Assembly: GCF_000687915.1 (NCBI RefSeq)
Contig: NZ_JHZY01000004.1
Coordinates: 1,808,001 to 1,872,000 of the forward strand
Direction: 5' to 3'
Source: Leeuwenhoekiella sp. MAR_2009_132
GTDB taxonomy: Bacteria > Bacteroidota > Bacteroidia > Flavobacteriales > Flavobacteriaceae
Length of the DNA stretch: 64,000 bases
Below are positions 35,333 to 46,700 of the stretch, piece by piece (position 1 is the first letter of the stretch; the number at the start of each line of letters is the position of its first letter). The notes under the pieces were generated by a model. The model searched no databases. It saw only the letters and a program-made list of their open reading frames with translations, and was not told the DNA's origin. The translations under genes were made by a program, and so were the position numbers.

Positions 35333-38185
35333 ATGTCAACTCAAAAACGCTTATTTCTTTTAGATGCTTACGCACTAATTTTTCGTGGTTATTACGCACT
35401 TATAAAAAATCCTAGAGTAAACTCAAAAGGGCAGGATACCTCTGCGGTTATGGGTTTTGTAAATTCACTCTTTGATGTGATTAAACGAGAAAAACCAGAT
35501 CATTTAGCAGTTGCTTTTGATAAAGGTGGAAGCTCTGAACGTGTAGAAATGTATGAAGAATACAAGGCTAATCGTGATGAAACGCCAGAGGCTATACGTA
35601 TTGCTGTGCCTATCATACAGGAGATTTTAAAAGCTATGCACGTACCTTTTGTGCAAATTGAAGGTGTAGAAGCAGATGACTTAATAGGTACACTGGCTAA
35701 ACAGGCAGAGCAAGAGGGTTATCAGGTTTTTATGGTAACACCAGATAAGGATTATGCACAATTGGTTTCCGAAAATATATTTATGTACAAGCCTGCCCGT
35801 ATGGGGAATGGGATTGAGATATGGGGAATTCCTGAAGTACAAAAACGTTTTGAAGTTGAGCGACCAGAACAGGTGATTGATTATCTGGGAATGATGGGAG
35901 ATGCGTCAGACAATATACCCGGTTTACCGGGTGTAGGTGATAAGACTGCCAAGAAATTTATTAAAGAATATGGTGGTCTTGAAGGACTTCTTGCTAATAC
36001 AGATAAACTTAAAGGCAAGATGAAAGAGAAGGTAATTGAGAGTGCAGAATTAGGGCGCCTGTCTCGAAAGCTTGCTACGATTATGACCGATTGTGACGTG
36101 CAGTTTCACGCAGAATCATACGAACTTTCACAACCCGATGCAGATAAGGTACAGGAGATTTTTGATGAATTAGAATTTAGAAGACTTAAAGACCAGTTTA
36201 TTAAGATATTTTCAGGCGAAGCCGATAGTGATACGGGTGCAGCAGTAAGTAGTACGGAAACAGCCAAGAGGCTTGTAAATTCTTCAGAGCAGGCAGCAAA
36301 TGCAGGAGCGGGGCAATACAATTTATTTGGCGGTCCTTCTGAAGGCAATGAGATTGAAGAGCGTAATACACGCAAAACAATTAAAGATACAGAGCATTTT
36401 TATCAAAGCGTTGCTCCCGGAATGGCTACAAAACTATTCCTTAAAAATCTTATGAAGCAGGAGTCCGTATGTTTTGATACCGAAACAACATCTCTCGACC
36501 CGTTAAAAGCAAATTTAGTGGGCATTGCATTTAGCTGGGAAAAAAGCAAGGGGTTTTATATTCCTTTTCCACAGGAACAGGAAGAAGCTCAGCAATTAAT
36601 AGAAGAGTTAAAGTCATTTTTTGAAGCAGAAACCATTCAGAAAATAGGTCAAAACTTAAAATACGATATCAAAGTATTAGCAAAATACGGAGTTGAAGTA
36701 AAAGGAAAACTTTTTGATACCATGATTGCGCATTATCTCATAAATCCAGATATGCGCCACAATATGGATGTTCTTGCAGAAACGTACCTTAATTACTCAC
36801 CGGTTTCTATTGAGGAGTTAATAGGTAAAAAAGGAAAAAATCAAAAGTCGATGGCAGATGTCCCGGTTGACCAACAAACCGAATACGCTGTTGAAGATGC
36901 AGATATAACGCTTCAGCTCAAGGAGCATTTTGAAAAAGAAATGGGCGAGGCTAATACACAGAAGCTTTTTGACGAAATCGAAATTCCGTTGGTACAGGTT
37001 CTTGCAGATATGGAGCTTGAAGGTATTAATCTTGATAAAGATTTTTTAAACAGCCTTGCTGAAGAGCTTAATTCAGACATTCTTTCATTAGAAGAAAAAA
37101 TTTACAAAGATGCCGGCGAAGAATTTAATATTGGTTCGCCGAAGCAATTAGGAGAGATTCTATTTGATAAACTCAAACTGGTAGATAAGCCGAAGAAAAC
37201 ACGTACCGGCCAGTATTCTACAGCAGAAGATGTGCTTTCTTATTTAGCTTCAGATCACGAGATCATTCAGAACGTACTAGATTATCGAGGACTGGCAAAA
37301 TTAAAGAGTACATACGTAGATGCATTGCCTACGCAAGTAGATGAGAACACCGGCCGTGTACATACAGACTATATGCAAACTGTAGCGGCAACGGGGCGTT
37401 TGAGCTCTAATAATCCTAACTTACAAAACATTCCCATTCGTACAGAACGTGGTCGTCAGGTACGTAAGGCTTTTGTTCCGCGTAGCGAAGACTATGTTTT
37501 GCTGGCAGCAGATTATTCGCAGATAGAATTACGAATCATAGCGGCTTTAAGTCAGGAAGAAACCATGATGCAGGCGTTTAAGAATGGTGAAGATATTCAC
37601 GCTTCTACGGCTGCAAAAGTATTTAATGTAGCGTTAGAAGATGTTACCAGAGAGCAACGCAGCAATGCGAAAACTGTGAATTTTGGTATTATTTATGGAG
37701 TTTCGGCATTCGGACTGAGCAATCAAACAGATTTAAGCAGAGGAGAGAGTAAAGATCTTATTGATACCTATTATAAAACCTATCCGAAGCTGCGTAACTA
37801 CATGAGTGAGCAGGTAGATTTTGCACGCGATAACGGGTATGTTTCTACAGTTTTAGGTCGTCGTCGTTATTTAAAAGACATCAACAGTAGTAATGCTGTT
37901 GTGCGTGGTGCAGCAGAGCGCAACGCGGTAAACGCACCTATACAAGGTAGTGCTGCAGATATCATCAAAATTGCGATGATTAATATTCATAAAAAGCTGA
38001 AAGCTGAAAAACTAAAGACAAAAATGTTGCTTCAGGTACATGATGAACTTGTTTTTGATGTGTATAAAACAGAATTAGAACAGGTAAAAACAATGATTAA
38101 GTCTGAAATGGAAAATGCCTTTAAAATGGATGTTCCGCTAGATGTTGAGCTGGGAGTTGGTCAAAACTGGCTTGAGGCGCATTAA
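35333..38185 (+). CDS. polA: DNA polymerase I
   Basis: 950 aa with all three activities. The 5'-3' exonuclease/FEN domain (about 1-300) shows AFDKGGSSERVEMYEEYKAN, VEADDLIGTLA and GDASDNIPGLPGVGDKTA. The 3'-5' proofreading domain (about 360-545) has FDTETTSLDP with both catalytic acids, so proofreading is probably active, unlike in Taq-type enzymes. The polymerase domain has motif A DYSQIELRIIAALS, motif B RSNAKTVNFGIIYG (with the finger Lys and Tyr), and motif C LLQVHDELVFDV. It fills gaps and removes RNA primers in repair and replication. It is transcribed alone and ends at a strong terminator. Confidence 0.96.
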   Translation: MSTQKRLFLLDAYALIFRGYYALIKNPRVNSKGQDTSAVMGFVNSLFDVIKREKPDHLAVAFDKGGSSERVEMYEEYKANRDETPEAIRIAVPIIQEILKAMHVPFVQIEGVEADDLIGTLAKQAEQEGYQVFMVTPDKDYAQLVSENIFMYKPARMGNGIEIWGIPEVQKRFEVERPEQVIDYLGMMGDASDNIPGLPGVGDKTAKKFIKEYGGLEGLLANTDKLKGKMKEKVIESAELGRLSRKLATIMTDCDVQFHAESYELSQPDADKVQEIFDELEFRRLKDQFIKIFSGEADSDTGAAVSSTETAKRLVNSSEQAANAGAGQYNLFGGPSEGNEIEERNTRKTIKDTEHFYQSVAPGMATKLFLKNLMKQESVCFDTETTSLDPLKANLVGIAFSWEKSKGFYIPFPQEQEEAQQLIEELKSFFEAETIQKIGQNLKYDIKVLAKYGVEVKGKLFDTMIAHYLINPDMRHNMDVLAETYLNYSPVSIEELIGKKGKNQKSMADVPVDQQTEYAVEDADITLQLKEHFEKEMGEANTQKLFDEIEIPLVQVLADMELEGINLDKDFLNSLAEELNSDILSLEEKIYKDAGEEFNIGSPKQLGEILFDKLKLVDKPKKTRTGQYSTAEDVLSYLASDHEIIQNVLDYRGLAKLKSTYVDALPTQVDENTGRVHTDYMQTVAATGRLSSNNPNLQNIPIRTERGRQVRKAFVPRSEDYVLLAADYSQIELRIIAALSQEETMMQAFKNGEDIHASTAAKVFNVALEDVTREQRSNAKTVNFGIIYGVSAFGLSNQTDLSRGESKDLIDTYYKTYPKLRNYMSEQVDFARDNGYVSTVLGRRRYLKDINSSNAVVRGAAERNAVNAPIQGSAADIIKIAMINIHKKLKAEKLKTKMLLQVHDELVFDVYKTELEQVKTMIKSEMENAFKMDVPLDVELGVGQNWLEAH

Positions 38186-38186
38186 T

Positions 38187-38229
38187 AAAAACACAAAGGG
38201 CTTCCATCTTGGAAGCCCTTTGTGTTTTT
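38187..38229 (+). terminator. Intrinsic terminator of polA (also usable by the convergent gene)
   Basis: A roughly 20-bp perfect stem (38187-38206 with 38210-38229, core CAAAGGGCTTCCA) and a 3-base loop. It has A residues on the left and T residues on the right, so it works in both directions. Confidence 0.9.
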
Positions 38230-38246
38230 AGTGATTGTAGAATGAT

Positions 38247-39050
38247 TTATCTGTAAGCTTTGTAAATGATTGCAATTTGGTTTGTGCGGTTATTGGTAGA
38301 ATCACCAACTAAAAAACGATCAAAATTCAGAGTAAAACCATCGCTGTTGAAAGACTGTAGAGAAGCTCTTACTAAACCGTCTTGCGTATCAGATCCATTG
38401 TTGTTAGTGCCGTTATCGTGTATGGGTTCTCCATTATTATTCACAAAAAAGGCTGCAATACAATGCGATGATGATGCAAATGTGCCAATGTTATTAATAC
38501 TAGACCCGTTAAAACCATTTGATATTACTTGTTGATCTATACTGGTGCCATTATTTTGAGCATAACCTACGGTCATCCCACCAGCCATACGTATATCATT
38601 AGTATTATTACCGTCTGCCCGATAAGTGCCGTTATATCCTTGTATTCTATTAATTGCTACAAATTCAACAGATTTTGGAGAAAATCCTACGCCCGCAACA
38701 TTTATTACTCCAGAGGCACTTACAAGTATTTTTCCGAAGTGAACCTGCTTTTGGTTAGTTGATGCTATTTGATTCCATTGGTTATTTTGCCAATAATAAT
38801 ACCCTTGTGGTGTTAAACCTCCGGTGCCATTGTTATAGACCAAGGTGCTTACAGCAAGTGCACCACCTGCAGGATTAATAATCGTTGCAACATCATTGAT
38901 GCTAGTTAAAGCAACACGTGGGATAAGTATTCCTGAGTTTGTAGAAACTATATCTAATCTAGCTTCAGGATCTACAGTTCCTATACCTACCTGAGCGATT
39001 AATGCATGAGAAAATGTGAGGAGTAGTAGTAAAATTAGGGAATTTTTCAT
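38247..39050 (-). CDS. Secreted protein of the flavobacterial VGIGT type
   Basis: 267 aa. Signal peptide to about residue 19 (LTFSHALIAQ). The mature N-terminus reads QVGIGTVDPEARLDI, a hallmark of many Bacteroidota exported proteins that resemble the start of phage tail-fibre/collar proteins. A segment LTPQGYYYWQNNQWNQIAS near residue 80 is typical of the same group. The C-terminal ~170 residues (about 100-267) form an Asn/Gly/Ser-rich beta region (GFNGSSINNIGTFASSSHCI, LNFDRFLVGDSTNN) with no recognised domain. No T9SS C-terminal sorting domain is evident. Surface or extracellular location is likely; function unknown. Confidence 0.7.
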   Translation of the reverse strand: MKNSLILLLLLTFSHALIAQVGIGTVDPEARLDIVSTNSGILIPRVALTSINDVATIINPAGGALAVSTLVYNNGTGGLTPQGYYYWQNNQWNQIASTNQKQVHFGKILVSASGVINVAGVGFSPKSVEFVAINRIQGYNGTYRADGNNTNDIRMAGGMTVGYAQNNGTSIDQQVISNGFNGSSINNIGTFASSSHCIAAFFVNNNGEPIHDNGTNNNGSDTQDGLVRASLQSFNSDGFTLNFDRFLVGDSTNNRTNQIAIIYKAYR

Positions 39051-39314
39051 TTCAATAAGTTGGGGTTTTAAAAATAGGTAAAAAAGTTATTTTGTACCAG
39101 TACTTTTAAAGTTTATCTAATTTTCAGCCAACTACAGTTGGTACGGTTGTTTTTTAACCTATAAAATGAATTGGTAAAATGATTTAAATTTCTTCGATTT
39201 GAAAAAAAGAAGGTATTTATTGAAGAGCTAAGTAAAGAAAATAGAAAGCTTAAAACCTCTGAAATCGAAAATGCATTTAAGATGGTTCTTCGTTAGAGGC
39301 TTGGTTTAATCACT
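39051..39314. other. Intergenic region with a possible short gene remnant
   Basis: No start-bearing gene. On the plus strand a stop-free stretch 39183-39296 encodes a Lys/Glu-rich helical peptide (KKKVFIEELSKENRKLKTSE... ending AFKMVLR-stop) without any start codon. It looks like the tail of a lost coiled-coil or DNA-binding protein, but it may be chance. Upstream of 39183 the frame is closed. Confidence 0.3.
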
Positions 39315-41948
39315 TTATAATAAAAAGCGATAGGTAGCTTTAATTAGAAATGTATTGTTTAATTGCTTGTTTACAATTTGTTGGTCTAAAGCATTAAAGA
39401 CCGTATTTGAAGGGTCATTATTGCCGTCTGCTCCCTGTGACCAGACAAAAAACAATTCCGAACCCGGAATGTATTCCCAGCGTACTACCAGATTTGTTCT
39501 TAGTTGCACCACAGAAAAATCAGGATCTCTAAAACGGTAATCGGTAACGCCATCTAAATTTTCATCAACTGTGTATTCTACATCATTTTTAAAAATTTGA
39601 TCTGGCGTAAATAAACGTATGCGCTCATTAAGGTCTTTTGCAATTGAATTATCAACACGGTTAAAGTTTGTATAGGTTCCTTTAGAGGCAAAGGGTTGCG
39701 CATAATATTGTACGCTTAAATTAGGATTTAGGCTGTAATTAAGACGTAGGGTGGCGCTTAGGGTCTTCTGATCTATATTCCCTAAGATATATCGGTTTTG
39801 ATTGTTGTAGTTTGTGGTGCTAACGTACTGTGTTTTGTTTGGGCTAATTTCATATTCCGGATAAAAAGCTAGACTTAAGGCGTCTAGAGGTTGGTATTCT
39901 AACCCAAGTTCAAGTCTAAAGAGTGAGAAATTATTTTGAGATGCCTGAGAGATTACATACCCGGCACCATAGGTAAATTTTTTTCTGGAGTCTGAGTTAA
40001 TAAATAAAAATTGAATATTTTCTTCATTAAATCTAAAACGTGGTCCACCTCTCAATTCTGTTGTACTAATGATTCTAGGCTTGTGTATTAAACCAAAATT
40101 AGTCTCCCAGGTATTATTAAATCTAAAAAAGGACTCGAGACTGTATTCTATGCGGTTGTAATTTCCTTCAAAATCAAATAGACTTTGTTGTTCAAATTCA
40201 ATATTTATAGTTCTGAATTTTTTAGTAGGATTTAAAAGCGTGTATTTAAGCGTGCTAAATTGTGTAATGAGATCTGCTTGTCTGAGAAAGCCCACGTCAT
40301 TAAGCTCTAATTCTGGAGATTTCCAGGAAGCTCCTAAACTGCCTGTGAAGTTTCCGCCGGAAGCTTTACCAATTTCTAAATTTCCTCCGGTTCCTGTAAG
40401 TGCTGTTTTTGTAGTATCTACAGTGAGGTGTGTTGCGTCCTGTCTATTGAAGAGGTGCGTTAAGGAACGCTGCGTACGTGTAATGGCCTCTGTACTGCCT
40501 TGTACATTACTAATTACAGTATTACCTTGTAAATAATATTTGCGATCAATCCAGTTATGTTTGAAGTCAATACCTCCAGAAAAGGCATCGCTATGTAAGT
40601 TGTAAAGTCCGGGTTCTAATTTGCGATGGGTCGCTGTGGCTATTACGCCTATGTACGAATTGCGATTATTAAAATCTTTTTGTGCACGCCCAATAAGGTA
40701 GTTTGTTAGCGGCTCTACCAGTACATCGCGTTGTGTAGAATCATTTCTAAACGTTTGTGCATATTCTTTTGCAGTAAGGCTTTCTAATAGGCCAAGTGTC
40801 CACCCGTTTTTTGTTTTTCCACTAAACTTTGCAGCTCCAAGAATGGTTGAATTTTGAGGAGTGTCTGTATAAACAACTTCAGGGTCACGCACCGCTCGCT
40901 GCGGACTGCGACCAATGCGTCGTGAATAGAATAAGTTATCTGAAGATTGATCGTCAAGATCATAATCAAATATATTGCTGTTAGCTACAAAAAAAGGACG
41001 CTGTTCTTTAAAAAATATTTGAAAACCATCTAGGGCAATTGCCGCAGGATCTGCTTCTACCTGCCCAAAATCTGGATTTAATGTGAGATCTAGTGTAAGG
41101 TCATTTGTAATACCTATTTTAGCATCGAGACCTGCATTTATGCGGGAATCACTACCATCCCGATAAGGGTTTCCAGCTTGAGATTCGTATGTGTCAAGTT
41201 GAGTAACTAAATAAGGTTGTATTTCCAGTTGTTTTTGAGGCGTTAAGTTTTTGAGACCTCTTAATTCGCCAAATTCACTAACATATCCCGGTGCATTGGG
41301 TACGATTTCCTGCCAGAGTGAACGCTCCCTGTTTCTAAAATAAAAACGTTTTGACTGTAATCCCCAGACTTGATCTTCATCACTATTAAAACGCAATTGA
41401 CTTAAAGGAATTTTCAACTCAGCTGTCCAGCCCAGCTCATCAATATTAGTTTTAGCATACCAGATGGGATTCCATGTTTCATCAAAGCGACCGTTATTTG
41501 ATATGAACTCATCTGCTTTTACACCCGCAGCGGTTAGAGTAAATGAAAATGCCGTACGATCATCATTATAACTGTCAAAGCTTATTTCTACCCAATCGCC
41601 TGCAAAACCATCACGTCTTGAAAGGCGTTTTTCAATACCATCAGGATCTTGATCAAGACATCTAAATGCGACATAAATATACCCGTCATCGTAGATGATT
41701 TTCATTTTAGTTTGCTCTGTAGGAGCCAACCCAATATTAGGTTGCAGTTGTGTATAATCTGTAGTGTATGGTACAAGTTCCCAGGCAGAATCGTTTAAAA
41801 CTCCATCAATATCAGGTGCATTTTCATTTTCAATCTTTAATGTTGTATACGAGCGTTTATTAATTTTTTCAGTCTTCTGATTTTGACCATAAACTATATC
41901 TGGAACTAGTAGTAAGGAGAGAAATACCAGACATAATAAACCGCGCAT
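39315..41948 (-). CDS. DUF5916 protein with N-terminal CBM9-like domain
   Basis: 877 aa. Signal peptide ends near VYGQ (about residue 22). Residues about 38-215 resemble the carbohydrate-binding family 9-like fold (PDIDGVLNDSAWELVPYTTD, MKIIYDDGYIYVAFRCLD, WVEISFDSYNDDRTAFSF). The remainder is a DUF5916 region made of amphipathic strands ending in a C-terminal aromatic/Leu (KATYRFLL), consistent with an outer-membrane barrel (VEADPAAIALDGFQIFFKEQ is a typical family block). Such proteins are common in Bacteroidota and often called membrane-associated hydrolases, without proof. It is isolated: 266 bp before the SusC/D unit and 264 bp after the VGIGT gene. Confidence 0.8.
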   Translation of the reverse strand: MRGLLCLVFLSLLLVPDIVYGQNQKTEKINKRSYTTLKIENENAPDIDGVLNDSAWELVPYTTDYTQLQPNIGLAPTEQTKMKIIYDDGYIYVAFRCLDQDPDGIEKRLSRRDGFAGDWVEISFDSYNDDRTAFSFTLTAAGVKADEFISNNGRFDETWNPIWYAKTNIDELGWTAELKIPLSQLRFNSDEDQVWGLQSKRFYFRNRERSLWQEIVPNAPGYVSEFGELRGLKNLTPQKQLEIQPYLVTQLDTYESQAGNPYRDGSDSRINAGLDAKIGITNDLTLDLTLNPDFGQVEADPAAIALDGFQIFFKEQRPFFVANSNIFDYDLDDQSSDNLFYSRRIGRSPQRAVRDPEVVYTDTPQNSTILGAAKFSGKTKNGWTLGLLESLTAKEYAQTFRNDSTQRDVLVEPLTNYLIGRAQKDFNNRNSYIGVIATATHRKLEPGLYNLHSDAFSGGIDFKHNWIDRKYYLQGNTVISNVQGSTEAITRTQRSLTHLFNRQDATHLTVDTTKTALTGTGGNLEIGKASGGNFTGSLGASWKSPELELNDVGFLRQADLITQFSTLKYTLLNPTKKFRTINIEFEQQSLFDFEGNYNRIEYSLESFFRFNNTWETNFGLIHKPRIISTTELRGGPRFRFNEENIQFLFINSDSRKKFTYGAGYVISQASQNNFSLFRLELGLEYQPLDALSLAFYPEYEISPNKTQYVSTTNYNNQNRYILGNIDQKTLSATLRLNYSLNPNLSVQYYAQPFASKGTYTNFNRVDNSIAKDLNERIRLFTPDQIFKNDVEYTVDENLDGVTDYRFRDPDFSVVQLRTNLVVRWEYIPGSELFFVWSQGADGNNDPSNTVFNALDQQIVNKQLNNTFLIKATYRFLL

Positions 41949-42185
41949 AAAATAAAAATTAAGCCTTTAGATAGGAGATTATCAATAACAAGGCAAATAT
42001 TTTAATTTTTATTGAATTTTAGACTTAAATAGGTCTCAATATTTACAAAATCGGAATAAATAATTATAGTTTTAATTTGGAATGGGAATTTTGAAACCTT
42101 AAACAGAACTAAATTTGAGTGTCTTGAGAAATTTGTGAAAGCTGTTTACAGTTACTAACGGCAGTCTATGAAGTTCTTATAAGAA

Positions 42186-42220
42186 TTAAAAAAGCCCGTT
42201 TAAGATTTCTTAAACGGGCT
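42186..42220 (-). terminator. Intrinsic terminator of the second SusC/SusD unit
   Basis: AGCCCGTTTAAG (42193-42204) and CTTAAACGGGCT (42209-42220) form a 12-bp stem with a 4-base loop. On the minus strand it is followed by a T run. It lies 8 bp after the susD-like stop. Confidence 0.9.
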
Positions 42221-42227
42221 AATTTAA

Positions 42228-43712
42228 CTAAGAAGGGTTTTGCTCAACTAGTGGATTTGAGTTAATCTCATCTAGTGGTATTTGCCATTGCCATCTATTA
42301 TCCCCGGCAGGAACTTCAAATAATTGACCCACTAAAGCAGGATCGTGATTTGCACCAGTTCTGTCTAAAGGTTGGTTCAATCTTTTTAAGTCATAAAATC
42401 TAAAACCTTCACCCCACAATTCTATGCGGCGTTGCGTATAAATTTCATTTTTAAGTGCTGCGCCTGTATTTGCTGAAAGAGTATAGCTTGGATCGCGATT
42501 AGAAGCTAAAGCTAGAAGAACTTGTTTTGCTGCGTTTTCATTTGAATAGGATAATGCCTCCGCTTCAATTAAATACATTTCTGCCGCTCTCATATAAGGT
42601 ACATCCATTCTACTATCTCCTGTACCTGCAGCAATAAACTTTTGACTGGTAAAAGGTTTTTTTGCAAAGTTAGAGGCAAGAGTAACTCCTGCAGGAAGGT
42701 TGCTATGAGCTCCTGTTGGATCAAAAAGTTTAGCGCGTACGTCTGTTTCAGAAATTAGATTGTAAAGCTTTGAGTTAATAGCTTTAGGGTTTGTTCTAAT
42801 ATTCGTAGAGCTAAAGTTTCTAGATACATATGCTCCAAAATTTGCAAAGAATATTGTTTGATCTTCCTGAACAAAACTACCCCACATCCATTCTCTGTTT
42901 GTGTAAGTATTAAATGAGTTAAAATATTCGTCATTAGACATTAACGTGTATCCTTGTCTAGCTTGATTAGCTAAAGTGGCTGCAAGCGGATAGTTTTGTT
43001 GCACTAAAGCTACTCTCGCTTTTAATCCTAAGGCCACACTTTTATCAAAATGAGATTTATTAGGACGCTCATATCCATCAAGAAGTGTTAGAGCACGATC
43101 TAAATCTAAGTTTACCTGAGTGTAAACTTCTTCTACAGTTGCTCTGGCAAGAGGATTATTTTCTGTAGTTAGGCGTATAGGAACTCCCAGTTGATTATTA
43201 GGTGCTCCTGCTTGATAGCGTTTACCATAAAGTTGAACCAATTGGAAATGACAGTAGGCTCTGTATACTAAAGCCTGGCCAAGAGCTGCATCTCTATCTG
43301 CTGTAGGACCTGATGCATTTTCAGCTCCATTAATAATAACGTTGGCATTTCTTATCACACGGTATAATACGCGATATGGAAATAAGTCATCTGCATCAGA
43401 AGCATTAGTATGATCAACCCATTTATAGGTATTATTAAACCAGCCGTTTCCTGCAGAAGTCATAACAAAATCTTCTCCTAGAACATCTGTTTGAATCATC
43501 ATAGAACCTATTCCTCCTTCTCCCTGTGAATTGTAGCGCTGATATAAGGAGCGGTGAATACCATTTACAACCAAGAATAAGTTGTCTGTGGTGGTCGTTG
43601 CAGCTTCAGCAGGCACATCTTCAGTAGGAAATCTATCTAAAAAGTCCTCACTGCAACTACTCATACTTAGTAGAGCAAAAAGTGCAAGTGTGTATTTATA
43701 TATTTTTTTCAT
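42228..43712 (-). CDS. SusD/RagB-like nutrient-binding lipoprotein (second pair)
   Basis: 494 aa, the usual SusD length. Lipobox SMSSC near residue 20, followed by SEDFLDRFPTEDVPAEAATT, the classic SusD N-terminus. Other family blocks are VNGIHRSLYQRYNSQGEGG, ALVYRAYCHFQLVQLYGKRY (helical TPR-like), VPYMRAAEMYLIEAEALSYS, and IYTQRRIELWGEGFRFYDLK near the C-terminus. It binds the substrate at the cell surface and hands it to the SusC barrel encoded 9 bp upstream. No degradative enzyme lies next to it in the window. Confidence 0.93.
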   Translation of the reverse strand: MKKIYKYTLALFALLSMSSCSEDFLDRFPTEDVPAEAATTTTDNLFLVVNGIHRSLYQRYNSQGEGGIGSMMIQTDVLGEDFVMTSAGNGWFNNTYKWVDHTNASDADDLFPYRVLYRVIRNANVIINGAENASGPTADRDAALGQALVYRAYCHFQLVQLYGKRYQAGAPNNQLGVPIRLTTENNPLARATVEEVYTQVNLDLDRALTLLDGYERPNKSHFDKSVALGLKARVALVQQNYPLAATLANQARQGYTLMSNDEYFNSFNTYTNREWMWGSFVQEDQTIFFANFGAYVSRNFSSTNIRTNPKAINSKLYNLISETDVRAKLFDPTGAHSNLPAGVTLASNFAKKPFTSQKFIAAGTGDSRMDVPYMRAAEMYLIEAEALSYSNENAAKQVLLALASNRDPSYTLSANTGAALKNEIYTQRRIELWGEGFRFYDLKRLNQPLDRTGANHDPALVGQLFEVPAGDNRWQWQIPLDEINSNPLVEQNPS

Positions 43713-43721
43713 AGTAGTATA

Positions 43722-46700
43722 TTATAGAGATAAGTTAAATCCTAAACTTATAGTTCTGGAGGGAGAAAAGCGGTTTTGTGTGGTTCCGTTAAAGTTTTGA
43801 CCTACATCAAGACCATCAACCGAAGTCCAAAAATGAATGTTTTCACCGTTCAGATAAATTTTAGCATTAGTTAAGCCAATACGATCAATAAGTTGTGCAG
43901 GTAAATTATAGGATAATGAAACCTGACGAAGACCTAAAAAGGTAGAGCTTACCAAATATCTATCTGAAGCTGCTTCAAAAGCAGCACGTTGATCTGTATC
44001 TAATCTAGGAATATCTGTGATATCACCCGGCTGTTGCCATCTGTCTAATATACGAGTGCTTAATGCTGCACCGTAATTTCCAGAATGTAAAAGACCTGCA
44101 AGATTAGTATCATAGGTGTCTCCGCCTATGCTGTAAGTAAATAGTGTTCTCAATTCTATGCCTTTATAATTCCAAGTACTTGTAAAGCTTCCGAATAAAT
44201 CGGGGAGCGCTGTGGCTGTAGAATTGTAAAGTGCTTTATTTTGATTAGTTGTTACTAGGTTGCCATTTACAGTTCTTACATCTGCATCTTCGGGAGTACC
44301 TAATTCTGGATCAAAGACGTATAGAGCAGAACCGTCTGCTGGGTCTACACCAGAATATTCACGTAGCCAGTAATCAAATATAGAACCGCCTACAACATAT
44401 TTTTTAGTTCCGTTGATAATTTCTTCCTGCGGAAGTTCTGTAAACTCGTTATGAATTGTAGAAGCGTTGATATTTAAATTCCAGCTAAAGTTTTCATTTC
44501 TCACTAAGCCAAGATTTAAATCTAGCTCGAGACCTCTGTTGAACATATTACCAATGTTTGCAGGGTAGTTGTCTAAACCTGAAGATATAGGAAGTGGTAC
44601 GTCAAATATGAGTCCGTCTGTAATCTTTTTATAATATGCAAAAGATCCGCTAATTCGATTATTGAAAAAGCCAAAATCAAGACCCAGATCAGTTTGTTTT
44701 TGAGTTTCCCATTCTAAAAATTCATTACCAGGAGCACTTATTAAAATACCAGGCTCACCTGCGTTGTTATTACCTAATCCTAATAAAGATTGACTTGCAT
44801 AAAAACTTAAAGAAGCATTTGACAGGTTAGAGTCGTTACCTACCTGACCGTAAGAAGCTCTAAGTTTTAAAAAGTTTAACCAACTCTGATCTTTAAGAAA
44901 GTTTTCTTGATCTATTCTCCAGGCCCCACTATATGAGTAGAAATTACCCCAACGTACGTCATTTGCAAAACGAGAAGAACCATCTCTTCTGTATGACCCC
45001 GCAGCAAAGTAACGATTGTCATAGTTGTAATTTAATCTTGAAAAATACCCTTCTTTTCCATATTCTCTGCTGTAAGATTCTAAATCTACCGTTGTGGCAA
45101 AGTTTATTAATTCGGTATTACCATCTACAACTTGATTTTGTCTGAAACCTGTTAGAAAATTTAAGCTGTAATCAAGACTTTCATGACCTAATAAAGCGGT
45201 GATGTTGTGGTTTCCGATAGATTTATTCCAATTTAAGAGTTGGTTATAAGTGATTACAGTTGTTGTTTGGGTTGTTCTTCCGGCACGACCATCAGGTGCG
45301 CCATCACCTACGATTTTATTATCATAATTTTCATTTTGATAAAAATTCTTATCTATACCAGCATTAAATGTGAATGTAAAATCTTTAAGAAAGTAGAACT
45401 CAGCATAGGTTCTGGCATTTATTGCAAAACGATCATCCTTGTCAATATTCAACAAGTTTTCTTGTATAGCGTGTCTTCCAGGCGACGCTCCTGCTGGTCT
45501 TACTTCCGTATAATCTCCTGTATCGTAAATTCTGTTTCCGGCATCATCTAGAATAAAGTCTCCGGTTGTAGCGTCGTGTAAAAATACAGGATAAATGGGA
45601 GCTATAAATCTTGAGAATCTGAAAGGATTTACAAATGAAGAGCTATTTGCAGCGCCATCCACAGCCTGGTTTGATGTAGAGGTTGCACCAGTAATATTAA
45701 AACCTGTCTTAAACCAATCTTTAATTTTTGAGTTTAAATTTATTCTACCAGTAATACGCTCAAAGTCTGAATTTATAACGTTAGCAGATTGATCTAAGTA
45801 GCTTAGTGATGCAAAATAATCAGTTTTCTCGGTTCCACCTTGGTAGGAGAAGTTGATGTTTTGAATAATCCCCGTTCTTTCTAGTGCATCTTGCCAATTT
45901 AAATCACCAGGATATTTTAGTGATGCGTTAGGATTTATTGATCCATTATTTAAAACAATTTGATCATTGCTTACATTGTAAGGATTGTATCCTAGTAAAT
46001 TGGAAATATCTTCAGATGCTTTTATGTTTGCATCATTAGTAGATAAAGGGTTAGAATTTCTAAACGTTAAACTGTTTCTATAAGCTTCCCACATCAATTC
46101 ATAATATTGAGAAGGGCCTACACGATCATATTCAGGAATCGAACGTGATGCCATACCTTGGCTCACTTCAAGACTAATTTGATCCTTTCCTTTTTTCCCT
46201 TTTTTTGTAGTAATTACAACAACCCCGTTTGCACCCTGCGAACCATAAATTGCAGTAGATGCAGCATCTTTAAGAACTGTAAAGCTTTCAATATCGTTAG
46301 AGTTTAAGCTAGCAAAACTTCCTGAGTACACTACACCATCTACTATATAAAGTGGTTCCTGGCTTGAGTTTACAGAGCCAAAACCACGAATACGTATGCT
46401 AGGAGCAGAGCCAGGCTGGCCGCTACCAGATGCGATTTGAACTCCAGACGCTGTTCCTTCTAATGCAGAGATGACATTAGTAAGTGGTCTGTTTTCAATT
46501 GCATCGCCAGATACAGTACTTACTGACCCGGTCACTTCACCTCGTGTGGTGGTACCATAGGCAACTACAATTACTTCGTCAAGAGATTCTGTACTTTCAG
46601 CAAGAACAACATCAATCTTTGACAGCGTTCCTATTTTTTTCTCTTGATTAATAAAACCTACAAATGAAAAAACTAATGTTTCTTCGGGTTTTGCAGTTAA

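Noticed and set aside
45240..45551. 103-aa plus-strand frame inside the second susC-like gene
   Set aside because: Antisense shadow; composition dominated by Ile, Cys and Ser as expected from reverse reading.
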